From CAWBRT01 sp963814745 (GTDB lineage: Bacteria > Acidobacteriota > Terriglobia > Terriglobales > Acidobacteriaceae): DNA of 64,000 bases. The translations under genes were made by a program, and so were the position numbers. The DNA lies in the NCBI GenBank assembly GCA_963814745.1, contig CAWFEA010000029.1, forward strand, positions 1 to 64,000, read 5' to 3'. Below the pieces are notes generated by a model. The model did not search any database. It was not told the origin of the DNA and saw only the letters and a program-made list of their open reading frames with translations. This document shows, piece by piece, positions 56,982-64,000 of this stretch (the stretch's first letter is position 1; each line of letters begins with the position of its first letter).

Positions 56982-57989
56982 GTGCTCCGGATGTTCCGTT
57001 GGAATGGGTTACGCAACACCTCCACCAGGGGCTTTATGCTGCTTCTGCTGGGCTTCTTGCTGATGCTGGGCTTGCTGGCGCTGGTAGAACCCCTGACGGC
57101 CGAAGACAAAGACGCTTCGGCTAGCTCCGCGGCCGGGGAAACAATCGCGCAACCGGACAGTAGCTCGGGCGCACACAAGAAGAGTGACCGCCATGAGAAG
57201 AGTGACCGCCATGCCAGTCCCGTCAGATACGACATCAGCAAGATTGGCGAGCGCGGTATCGGCGACGGGATGAACTTTTATTCCCTGGAAAAGGAAATGG
57301 CGCTCGGCCACCAGTTGGCGTCGCAGGTCGAGACCCAGGCCCGGATCGTCACCGACCCAATGGTGAACGACTACATCAATCGCCTTGGTCAAACCATCGT
57401 GGGCAATTCCGACGCCAAGGTTCCGTTTACCATTAAAGTCATCGATAACGATGAAGTGAACGCCTTCGCGCTGCCGGGGGGGGGGGTCTTCTTTGTCAAC
57501 TCTGGCCTGATCATGGCGGCCGATAACGAGGCCGAACTGGGCGGCGTGATGGCGCACGAGATTGCGCATGTAGCCGCCCGCCATAGCACCAAGTCCTTGA
57601 CCCGCAACCAATTGATCAACTTGGCATCGATACCGCTGGTATTCATTGGCGGGCCGGTGGTATTTGCGATGGAGCAGGTGGCGGGAGTTGCGGTGCCGAT
57701 GTCGTTTCTGAAGTTCAGCCGCGACGCCGAACTTGAGGCCGACCTACTCGGCATGGAACACGAGTACTCCACGGGATACGATCCGGCGGCCTTCGTGCAG
57801 TTCTTCGAAAAGCTCGGACAGGAGAAGAAGCACAAGTATACGCTCCTGGCGAAAGCGTTCTCGACTCACCCGATGAACAGCGCAGGGCCGACGCATCTTA
57901 ATTTTCCGGCAGTTAAGATTACTGCCTTGATTCAATTCCGCTGGTTTGGCAGGCCAAATCATCACTGGCCGAGCGAAAAGCTCGATTGA
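56982..57989 (+). CDS. M48 family metalloprotease, 3' end interrupted by an insertion
   Basis: A membrane-anchored zinc peptidase, probably in envelope quality control. A basic start is followed by a hydrophobic helix (MLLLLGFLLMLGLLALVE). SLEKEMALGHQLASQVE is near residue 105, FALPGGGVFFVNSGLI near 165, and the zinc site GGVMAHEIAHVAARHS near 188 (HEIAH), with DAELEADLLGMEH near 250. The original frame ends at FSTHPMNS, then a 224-bp insertion adds 36 foreign residues up to a stop. The expected C-terminus lies at 58108-58404. The catalytic domain is kept, so a shortened protein could still be active. GTG 56982 or ATG 56991 may be the start. An 11-G run (57476-57486) lies within the gene. Confidence 0.85.
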   Translation: MLRMFRWNGLRNTSTRGFMLLLLGFLLMLGLLALVEPLTAEDKDASASSAAGETIAQPDSSSGAHKKSDRHEKSDRHASPVRYDISKIGERGIGDGMNFYSLEKEMALGHQLASQVETQARIVTDPMVNDYINRLGQTIVGNSDAKVPFTIKVIDNDEVNAFALPGGGVFFVNSGLIMAADNEAELGGVMAHEIAHVAARHSTKSLTRNQLINLASIPLVFIGGPVVFAMEQVAGVAVPMSFLKFSRDAELEADLLGMEHEYSTGYDPAAFVQFFEKLGQEKKHKYTLLAKAFSTHPMNSAGPTHLNFPAVKITALIQFRWFGRPNHHWPSEKLD

Positions 57990-58106
57990 AAATGTTCTTC
58001 TGAAAGCATTTCAGCTAATCCGGAAGCCGCTTTGCACTCTATGCACTGTTCAAAAGAGCTTTTCCCACTTCCAAGAGCCAAAAGCAAATTTAGATGCGTC
58101 GCCCCT
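57883..58106. mobile_element. 224-bp MITE-like insertion in the M48 protease gene
   Basis: The element has imperfect terminal inverted repeats, AGGGCCGACGCATCTTAA and AGGGGCGACGCATCTAA on the opposite strand, and is flanked by an 11-bp direct repeat GATGAACAGCG (57872-57882 and 58107-58117). It encodes nothing recognisable. Removing the element plus one repeat copy (235 bp) joins HPMNS to HPM-like MNSERIARAQEE in frame and rebuilds the protease. The size suggests a non-autonomous element moved by a transposase encoded elsewhere. Confidence 0.8.
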
Positions 58107-58107
58107 G

Positions 58108-58404
58108 ATGAACAGCGAGCGGATCGCGCGGGCACAAGAGGAGATTCAGCAATACCTGCCTCCACGCGCCGAGTACATTTTGGACACCAGCCAGTTCGAA
58201 GAGGTGAAAGCCCACTTGTCCTTGGTGCTGAATGGCCGCAGACTGATCGGGCCGCAAAACGGGCATCCGGTATTGCACCGGCGCGGGCATCCGACGTTAC
58301 ATACAGGCAGCTCGAGCCCGGATAATTCGACAAACGATAACTCCCAGACCACCGCGCAGAAGTCCGGCGACGACGAGCGTCCAACGCTGAAGCGACAGGA
58401 TTGA
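58108..58404 (+). pseudogene. Displaced C-terminal part of the M48 protease
   Basis: This 98-residue stretch continues the upstream protease: MNSERIARAQEEIQQYLPPR and EYILDTSQFEEVKAHL are the expected family sequence after the STHPM motif. A Ser/Asn/Thr-rich tail ends at 58404. It is one base out of frame with the main gene because of the insertion. Without its own start signal it is unlikely to be translated. Confidence 0.75.
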
Positions 58405-58698
58405 GCGCGCGATAAACGTTGGGGCGAATCACAATCCGACCCCCGTTGGCTCCATCGCCCCAGCAAGCGCGGCTCGCAAACTGAATCTCGCCAAACTAAA
58501 CCCACCGCGCATCGTTCGTGCAGTCTCATTGCAATCTCTCCGTGTTATTAGCGAAAACTCTTAACGCACGGCATCGCTGACGCATGCCAGGTGGCCAGGC
58601 CGGCCTACCGGTTCACGGCGACGGCGGAACATCCGTGGCTGTGCGGTACAATGTCGCAATTCCAGGAATTCGCTCGCGCAGGCGCAAGGGAGAGGCGA

Positions 58699-59097
58699 AT
58701 GACATGCGGCTGGAGTCCTCATCAAGCTCGCATTTGGCTCGTGACCGCGGTGCTGCTGCTGGCGCCGGGTCTCGTTCATGGTGCTCAGCAGGACCCGGTG
58801 CAGAGTGCGGAGCTGCGCTTCCTAATTGTGAGGCAGGGAAGCGTCGAACCGATACGCAACGCAAGCGTGGTATTGCACTACCTGGGCAAAGACGGAAAGC
58901 AGCGGAGAGATGGCTACCAGTTGAAGACCGACAGCGAGGGCAAGGCTTCGGTGGACGGCATAGCTTACGGCAAGTTGCGGGTGCAGGTGATCGCGCACGG
59001 TTTTCAAACCTACGGCGAAGACTACGAAGTAAAGCAGCCGACCATGGAGCTCACGATCGAGATGAAGCCGCCCAAGGAACAACTTTCGATCTACTAG
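58699..59097 (+). CDS. Exported carboxypeptidase-regulatory-like domain protein
   Basis: A 132-residue protein with a signal peptide (IWLVTAVLLLAPGLVHG, residues 13-29). The mature part resembles a carboxypeptidase regulatory-like or transthyretin-like beta-sandwich: ASVVLHYLGKDGKQRRDGYQ, KTDSEGKASVDGIAYGKLRV, VIAHGFQTYGEDYEV. Such domains serve as adhesive or structural modules in the periplasm. ATG 58699 is chosen because AGGGAGAGG lies 3-4 nt upstream. The 294 nt before it hold no other gene. Confidence 0.75.
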   Translation: MTCGWSPHQARIWLVTAVLLLAPGLVHGAQQDPVQSAELRFLIVRQGSVEPIRNASVVLHYLGKDGKQRRDGYQLKTDSEGKASVDGIAYGKLRVQVIAHGFQTYGEDYEVKQPTMELTIEMKPPKEQLSIY

Positions 59098-59157
59098 GAT
59101 CAAACGGCGAGGGCGAAGAGCGCGTTCTTCGCCGGCTAGCGGCAGGCGCGGAATCGA

Positions 59158-59319
59158 TTATGCGGCGGGAAGGTCGGAGCTGAAGCAAACGCAGGCGTCA
59201 CCATCGTCACTGGCGGAGCCGTCAACCGCGTTATAGGTCTTAGCGGCGGCAACCAGAAGCATTCCTAAGCCGAGGGACAGCAATAGGACCAGAAGCCGAA
59301 AGATCACCCGTGCGCTCAT
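59158..59319 (-). CDS. Possible 53-aa exported or membrane small protein
   Basis: A short ORF with a basic start (MSARVIFRLL), a hydrophobic helix (LVLLLSLGLGMLLVAAA) and an acidic, Cys-containing tail (DDGDACVCFSSD). This looks like a signal peptide or anchor plus a small metal- or disulfide-containing end. There is no good ribosome site. It sits in the 297-nt gap between the regulatory-like protein and the E1-like gene. Confidence 0.35.
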   Translation of the reverse strand: MSARVIFRLLVLLLSLGLGMLLVAAAKTYNAVDGSASDDGDACVCFSSDLPAA

Positions 59320-59394
59320 TACTATTAAGAACCCTGCGCAGGGAAAAAGGTTGTGCAGCCGCTCAGGCGGCTGTGGGCGCCGCTTTCAATGCAA

Positions 59395-60318
59395 TCACAC
59401 CGCCGCGAGCGCCGCTTGCAGCTCTGCGGCGGCGGCGCGGTGTTGCTCTCGCGCCCACTCGTCGTCCCAGGTACCACGAGCCTGCATGTATCCCCTCATG
59501 AATTCGAGCGGATCGGCGGGCGTGGCGAGCCGGGCGCGCTTGCCCGCGGCCACCACCCGGACACTTTCGATCACGGTAGCACCTTGCCCGAAGCGGGCGT
59601 GGTGAATGGCTTCGGTAGTAACGCGATAGAGAGCAACCGGGTCGTGGACATCCGTGGTGATCACGGGCACGCCGGATTCGGCGTATATAGAACGCAGGCT
59701 CTCGCCTTTGCCGCCGCGGATCCCCGACAGGTCCGCTGGTGGCTGGTTGAGGTGGAGAGCGCCTTTGCCCGCCGACAGGTGCAAGCAGGTTTCGATATAA
59801 AACAGAACCGGAAGGCGGCACTCCGCGCAGACACGCAAGCAACGACGAAATCCCTGATCAAGAGGATGCTCTCCGAGCAACACGAAGAAGACGCATTGCT
59901 CGCCCCGCAGTTTGCTGATGAAGGCCATGGTAGCGGCGAACTGATCGAGCGAGAAGCGATCACCGAGGCCGGACGGGAGCGCGTCATGAGTGGCGGCGGG
60001 GGCGGGTGCGGGTGCGGCTTGCAGCAGCTCGGCGAAAGTCTCGCCTTGGGCGAGGCGGGCAGCGGCCCCTACATTAAACAGGCGGTCGTGCTTGCGGGCG
60101 CAAATGGCAGCCGTAAGTTCGGCCAGCAAACAGGCCTGGGCAGCGGTCGCGCCATCGGGGTGCGGCGCGGACGGGAGGTGAGGTGCGAGCACGTGGAAGC
60201 GTTGCACGGTCACGTACAGGTGACGCAGAACGCGGTTGGGAACCAGCGAGATCTCACTCTCCGGAGGATGAACCTCGTGATGCTGGACGACCGTGAATTG
60301 GTGAGAGGAATCTGTCAT
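59395..60318 (-). CDS. Degenerate 2-oxoacid dehydrogenase E1-alpha-like protein
   Basis: A 307-residue protein that resembles the alpha subunit of pyruvate or branched-chain dehydrogenase E1 in its C-terminal half: YAESGVPVITTDVHDPVAL, TTEAIHHARFGQGATVIESV, and DPLEFMRGYMQARG match the E1-alpha order. The thiamine diphosphate motif GDG-x-N is absent; the equivalent stretch reads LLGEHPLDQGFR. It is therefore unlikely to be catalytic. The N-terminal 60 residues are not recognised. It may be a regulatory or structural paralogue. No E1-beta or E2 gene is nearby. Confidence 0.55.
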   Translation of the reverse strand: MTDSSHQFTVVQHHEVHPPESEISLVPNRVLRHLYVTVQRFHVLAPHLPSAPHPDGATAAQACLLAELTAAICARKHDRLFNVGAAARLAQGETFAELLQAAPAPAPAATHDALPSGLGDRFSLDQFAATMAFISKLRGEQCVFFVLLGEHPLDQGFRRCLRVCAECRLPVLFYIETCLHLSAGKGALHLNQPPADLSGIRGGKGESLRSIYAESGVPVITTDVHDPVALYRVTTEAIHHARFGQGATVIESVRVVAAGKRARLATPADPLEFMRGYMQARGTWDDEWAREQHRAAAAELQAALAAV

Positions 60319-60530
60319 GCTTCACCGGCATGGCAATTCTACATTGCCGCCCGACAGATGGCGGAAGATACAATTCTGTTTCCATTCAGGAACAGGGTTT
60401 TCCACCGAAGTTGTGGAAATTGCTTGAATAACTCCCGGAACTCACCTTGAAGTGGGCGTAGATCGTCGATTTTTCCAGTTTGCACTGGATAGAGTGCTAC
60501 CGGGAAATGATTTCGTTCGAGGGATTTCTT

Positions 60531-61283
60531 TTGAGCAAGATCAGAATCGATAAGCTGCTGGTCGAGCGTGGGCTGACCTCGTCGCGTGAGCGCGCGCAGG
60601 CGCTGATTTTGGCAGGACGTGTTCTGGTGGACGAGCAGAAGGTCGAGAAATCGGGCGAGGCGGTCGATGAAAGCGCCGTTATCCGTCTGCTTGGCGGGGA
60701 CCTTCGATATGTAAGCAGGGGCGGGCTGAAGCTTGAACACGCGCTGGCCCATTGGCGGATTGACGTGCGCGGCACAAAGTGCATGGATGTGGGCGCTTCC
60801 ACCGGCGGCTTCACGGACTGCCTGTTGCAGCACGGCGCGGCGTTTGTGCTGGCCGTCAACACCGGTTACGGACAGATCGACGCGCGCTTGCGTGGCGATG
60901 GGCGGGTGCGCCTGCTGGAGAACACCAACGCCCGCTATCTGAAGGCAACACAGGTGCCGGAGCCCATCGAGTTGATCGCCATGGATGTCTCGTTCATCTC
61001 GGTGACGCTGGTGCTGCCCGCCGTCCTGGGCGCCGCGTTTTACGGAAAAGCCAGTCCTCGGCAGGAAGCAGTCATCCTGGTGAAGCCCCAGTTTGAAGCC
61101 GGGCGCGAGCAGGTGGGCAAAGGTGGAATCGTGCGCGATCCGGAGGCGCAGCAGTTTGCGGTTGACCGAGTTCGCCGCGCGGCAGCCGAACTCGGGGCTA
61201 CGGGGATCGAGGTTACGGAGTCGCCGATTTTTGGTGCGGAAGGCAACCGCGAGTTCCTGTTACACTGCATGTTTCACTTGTAA
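60531..61283 (+). CDS. tlyA: TlyA family rRNA methyltransferase
   Basis: A 250-residue protein with an N-terminal S4 RNA-binding domain (IRIDKLLVERGLTSSRERAQ, GRVLVDEQ) and a C-terminal FtsJ/RrmJ-like methyltransferase. The SAM site is CMDVGASTGGFTDCLLQ near residue 85, followed by VNTGYGQIDARLR. Members methylate the 2'-OH of rRNA cytidines, and some are called hemolysins. I prefer TTG 60531, with CGAGGGA 6-7 nt upstream and the S4 domain then starting at once; ATG 60507 would add eight residues. Confidence 0.9.
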   Translation: MSKIRIDKLLVERGLTSSRERAQALILAGRVLVDEQKVEKSGEAVDESAVIRLLGGDLRYVSRGGLKLEHALAHWRIDVRGTKCMDVGASTGGFTDCLLQHGAAFVLAVNTGYGQIDARLRGDGRVRLLENTNARYLKATQVPEPIELIAMDVSFISVTLVLPAVLGAAFYGKASPRQEAVILVKPQFEAGREQVGKGGIVRDPEAQQFAVDRVRRAAAELGATGIEVTESPIFGAEGNREFLLHCMFHL

Positions 61284-61379
61284 GCTGCCGGGAGCGGTTG
61301 GGTTTCCGCCGCTGACGATCCCCGTAAGCTCGCGACAGCACAGCCAGCGCATTGGCGAGAAGGAGCCAGGTAGTCTCAG

Positions 61380-62235
61380 ATGCCCATAAAAACCGCAGCT
61401 ATCATTTCGAAGCCAGCTAAAGAGGAACTCCACACGGTGGTCCCGGCGGTGGTCGATTGGCTGACGAAGCGAGACTATCGGGTGGTGATGGATCAGCAGA
61501 CCGCGGCGTATGGGGCGCCCCAGAATGTTTTTCCTCGCTATGAGCTGGGTTGGGAGAATCCATCGTTCGCCATCGTGTTGGGAGGGGATGGAACATTGCT
61601 GTCGGCGGCGCGCGCGGTGTCGCAACAAGGCATTCCTATTCTGGCCATCAATCTTGGCTCGCTGGGGTTTCTGACCGAGGTCCCACTGACCTTGCTGTTC
61701 GAGACCCTGGCGTCGGTGGATGCAGGCACTTGTCCAATCGAAACCCGCGCGGTGCTGGAAGTCTTGTTGCGCCGGGGCGGAGATTGTCGAGCGCTATTAC
61801 GCGCTCAATGACGTGGTGGTTGGCAAGACTGCCCTGGCACGCCTCATTAGTTTTGACCTGCACGTGGATGACTCGCTGGTGTACACCGTCCGCGCCGACG
61901 GGTTGATTGTAGCCACGCCTACGGGATCGACGGCGTATTCGCTGGCCGCGGGTGGACCGGTGGTGGTGCCGTCAACCGAAGCATTTGTAATTACCCCGGT
62001 CTCGCCGCACTCGCTTACCCACCGGCCGCTGGTGCTCAGCGACAAGGTCGCAATCCGCATTCAACTCAGCGAGGACGAGGAAGGGTTCCTCAGCATCGAT
62101 GGCCAGGTGGGGTTCCCGATCACGAAGGGCGAATCGATCGAGTGCCGGCGCGCCGCGCACCACGTCAAACTCTTCCGCAAGTCAGGCTCGTACTTCGAAG
62201 TGCTGCACGATAAGCTCAAATGGGGCCAGCGCTGA
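61380..62235 (+). CDS. nadK: NAD kinase (frameshifted)
   Basis: Phosphorylates NAD to NADP (EC 2.7.1.23). From ATG 61380 the first part gives TAAIISKPAKEELHTVVPA, the catalytic FAIVLGGDGTLLSAARAV near residue 62, and LAINLGSLGFLTEVPL near 90. A one-base insertion near 61778 shifts the frame. The remainder then reads EIVERYYALNDVVVGKTAL, VATPTGSTAYSLAAGGPVV and FLSIDGQVGFPI, all expected for NAD kinase. Total length of about 284 residues is normal. It lies downstream of tlyA, a pairing common in bacteria. Confidence 0.93.
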
Positions 62236-62298
62236 GGCGCGGCGCCGCGCTGTTGTTTGCCGCGGGAAAAGCAAGCTCTTTTGCTGCCCGGATGACGC

Positions 62299-62559
62299 TC
62301 ACAGGATAGGTGACGACGCTCGCGAACTGAGTTCGGCGAAGCTAGATCTGCGGGTAAGGTTCCCGATCGCCATTGTCGCCCCGCAATTTTCAACATCTTT
62401 GAGAACGTCGTGGAGCCAGAAGCGCGCCTCAATCTCGCATTTTTTGGAACAGAAAACGCCCTGCTCGTGGGCACGGCTGCATCCGATGACATATTCGGCG
62501 CAGCACCAAACACAGGCGCCAAGCGTGATGCCGGAATTGGAATAACGATCGTTTTGCAT
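62299..62559 (-). CDS. Small Cys-rich protein, possible zinc ribbon
   Basis: An 86-residue protein of unknown function. It has CVWCCAEYVIGCSRA at residues 17-31 and GVFCSKKCEIEARFWLHDVL at about 34-53, so two C-x2-C or C-x3-C pairs could bind zinc. The C-terminal third is Ser/Arg-rich and less protein-like. ATG 62559 has no strong ribosome site. It lies between nadK and the rhodanese gene on the opposite strand. Confidence 0.5.
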   Translation of the reverse strand: MQNDRYSNSGITLGACVWCCAEYVIGCSRAHEQGVFCSKKCEIEARFWLHDVLKDVENCGATMAIGNLTRRSSFAELSSRASSPIL

Positions 62560-62874
62560 GACGGATGAGTAGCATTTTGGTCCACACGGCGGCCGCGAGA
62601 AATCGGTGGAATCGCGCAGAAAGGTCTGGCGATCACCTTAGTCTCGTTTTGCCAAAGGCGTATGGTTGCAAACGAGTGCCGCTAGGTTCCCCGTCGAGCA
62701 AATTCCGCAGGGTTCCCGGCGGCGAATCAGGCGCGTGCGCGAGCCTTCGACCAGCACTTCGGCGGCGCGAGGGCGAGTGTTGTAGTTGGATGAGAGCACC
62801 ACGCCGCCGGCGGGGCAGCGGCATTTGCCCGCAGCCGCCAGGAAAACTAGAATCACAAACGGGGGAAGGAACAG
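62560..62874. other. Intergenic region, no reliable gene seen
   Basis: These 315 nt precede the rhodanese gene. A 72-codon minus-strand frame with a few Cys residues is open here, but it needs a GTG start without ribosome site and I do not call it. Confidence 0.4.
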
Positions 62875-63240
62875 ATGCTGGTAGCCGAGTTCAAGCAGTT
62901 GCTGGAAGAGGTCCGCCGGGACGGAGTCGAAGAAATCAATGTCATGGATCTGAAAGAGATGCGGGAGGACGACGAGGATTTTCTCCTGATCGATGTGCGC
63001 GAGCCGCAGGAGACAACCGCGGGAATGATTCCCGGGGCCGTGAGTCTTCCCCGGGGAATGTTGGAATTGGATATCGATAAATTCACGACCGACAAAGACA
63101 GACAGATTGTGTTGTATTGCGCCGGCGGCGGACGCTCGCTGCTCTCGGCCTACATGCTGGGGAGGATGGGCTTCCGCAACGTCGTTTCACTGGTCGGCGG
63201 ATACGAGCAGTGGAGCAAGTCTCAACCAAAACCGCAGTAA
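62875..63240 (+). CDS. Rhodanese-like domain protein
   Basis: A single-domain sulfurtransferase of 121 residues. The domain runs from about residue 18 with INVMDLKEMREDDEDFLLID, then DVREPQETTAGMIPGAVSLP, and the active-site loop VLYCAGGGRSLLSAYML with the catalytic Cys near residue 82. It closes with VVSLVGGYEQWSK. ATG 62875 has GGGGGAAGGA upstream. It precedes a UPF0173 hydrolase by 20 nt on the same strand, so the two are probably co-transcribed. Confidence 0.92.
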   Translation: MLVAEFKQLLEEVRRDGVEEINVMDLKEMREDDEDFLLIDVREPQETTAGMIPGAVSLPRGMLELDIDKFTTDKDRQIVLYCAGGGRSLLSAYMLGRMGFRNVVSLVGGYEQWSKSQPKPQ

Positions 63241-63260
63241 GCTTGCGAAAGGGAATTGCA

Positions 63261-63998
63261 ATGGCGAAATCAGTTCATGCAACCTGGCTTGGTCATTCGA
63301 CGTTTACGATCGAAACACCGGAAGGAAAAACCCTGCTGATCGATCCCTGGGTGAAGAACAATCCGGCCTGTCCGGAAGCGTTGAAGAAGTCCGGAAAGTA
63401 CGATGTTCTGCTCTGCACCCACGGACATTTCGACCACATTGGCGATGCGGTGGAAATCTGCCGGGAGCAGAACCCGACCGTGGTTGGCATCTTTGAACTC
63501 TGCGCCTGGCTGAACAAGCAGGGCGCAAAGCAGATAAGCCCGATGAACAAAGGCGGCTCGCAGACGGTGGAGAACGTGCGCATCACCATGATTCACGCCG
63601 ATCACTCCTGCGGCATCCAGGACAGTGACGGCTCCATCATCTACGGCGGCGAGGCTTGCGGCTTCGTGCTGGAGTTTTCCAACGGGCAAAAAATCTATCA
63701 CGCCGGCGACACCGCGCTGTTTGGCGACATGGCCCTGGTGCGGGAGCTGTATGCGCCGGAAATCGTGATGCTGCCCATCGGCGATCACTTCACCATGGGA
63801 CCGCGCGAGGCGGAATATGCCTGCCGTTTATTGAAGCCCAAAGTCCTGGTGCCGATGCACTTCGGCACGTTTCCGCTGTTGACCGGCAAGCCGGGCGCGC
63901 TGAAGAAAGCGGCCGCCGAGCAGGGCTTCGAGTTGATGGAGTTCACCCCGGGCGAGCGCAAGGAACTGCGCGCAGGCCAACTGGTCGGGTCACGATAG
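63261..63998 (+). CDS. UPF0173 metal-dependent hydrolase (MBL fold)
   Basis: A 245-residue member of the YtkL-like metallo-beta-lactamase superfamily. The sequence begins VHATWLGHSTFTIETPEGKT, typical of the group, with LLCTHGHFDHIGDAVEI near residue 55 (HxHxDH), MIHADHSCGIQ near 112, IYHAGDTALFGDM near 145 and VPMHFGTFPLL near 200. All metal ligands are present. ATG 63261 follows GGGAATTGCA after the rhodanese stop. Biological substrates of this family are largely unknown. The stop is two bases from the window end, and the gene is complete. Confidence 0.92.
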   Translation: MAKSVHATWLGHSTFTIETPEGKTLLIDPWVKNNPACPEALKKSGKYDVLLCTHGHFDHIGDAVEICREQNPTVVGIFELCAWLNKQGAKQISPMNKGGSQTVENVRITMIHADHSCGIQDSDGSIIYGGEACGFVLEFSNGQKIYHAGDTALFGDMALVRELYAPEIVMLPIGDHFTMGPREAEYACRLLKPKVLVPMHFGTFPLLTGKPGALKKAAAEQGFELMEFTPGERKELRAGQLVGSR

Positions 63999-64000
63999 GC

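Noticed and set aside
57883..57989. Insertion-encoded tail as a meaningful protein domain
   Set aside because: The last 36 residues of the shortened protease come from the non-coding repeat and have no homology; they are only read-through.
59353..60450. 365-residue plus-strand ORF opposite the E1-like gene
   Set aside because: It lacks any known motif and appears to be the shadow of the minus-strand protein, which has coherent E1-alpha segments.
62638..62856. Minus-strand 72-residue Cys-containing ORF
   Set aside because: It needs a GTG start with no ribosome-binding site, shows no recognisable domain, and is antisense to the leader of the rhodanese gene.

Overview
The window looks like a soil or sediment Acidobacteriota chromosome fragment, probably from a metagenome assembly. 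The evidence is high GC, a CIRCE-controlled groESL, a compact lysC-hom-thrC-thrB operon, many small hairpin repeats of the kind common in that phylum, and the overall protein flavour. No rRNA or CRISPR array is present; one tRNA gene is.

Layout. (1) 1-9747 is a near-perfect giant inverted repeat with a 24-nt loop at 4860-4883. Both arms carry the same genes: an MFS transporter, a LamG-domain remnant, an aconitase-family N-terminal remnant, a LarA-type racemase and an MmgE/PrpD protein that is cut at the fold. The arms differ mainly by small indels, and each has its own frameshifts. This is most easily explained as a fold-back chimera at a contig end. (2) 9.7-15 kb holds the threonine operon, preceded by a candidate Thr/Ile-rich leader peptide and an attenuator. 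(3) 15.2-20.5 kb carries DoxX, MotAB and PilZ-type signalling proteins. (4) 20.7-25.4 kb is a hydroxy-acid metabolism cluster: a second LarA-domain protein, an Ldh-family dehydrogenase, an MFS carrier and a YdfG-like SDR. (5) 25.7-38.7 kb is a complete bidirectional [NiFe] hydrogenase locus. The maturation genes hypCD, hypE, hypA, hypB and hypF lie on the plus strand and converge on the hydrogenase protease and the hoxEFUYH operon on the minus strand. HoxF is a 1054-residue fusion to a GltD/NfnB-like flavoprotein, the most interesting protein in the window. (6) 39-50 kb is a mixed metabolic region with transporters, a racemase, SDR, an exported nitroreductase, a Tat-exported lactonase-like enzyme, tagatose-bisphosphate aldolase, MerR and ThiS, with several repeat elements. 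(7) 50.4-64 kb is housekeeping: an OmpA lipoprotein, tRNA-Leu and secG, an amidohydrolase, groESL with CIRCE, an M48 protease split by a 224-bp MITE-like insertion, tlyA, nadK, a rhodanese and a UPF0173 hydrolase.

Sequence quality matters here. Single-base frameshifts break many genes that should be intact (groL, groES, motA, hypE, hypF, hoxH, hoxY, nadK, and genes in both palindrome arms). Most are probably consensus errors, so I annotate these as whole genes with frameshifts. The M48 insertion is different: it has inverted ends and an 11-bp target duplication, and removing it restores the frame.

Working together: the Hox enzyme would couple H2 oxidation or evolution to the NAD(P) pool, with the Hyp proteins and the specific protease building its Ni-Fe site. 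The LarA proteins also belong to a nickel-dependent family. The LarA, Ldh and MFS clusters suggest use of 2-hydroxy acids as carbon or electron sources.
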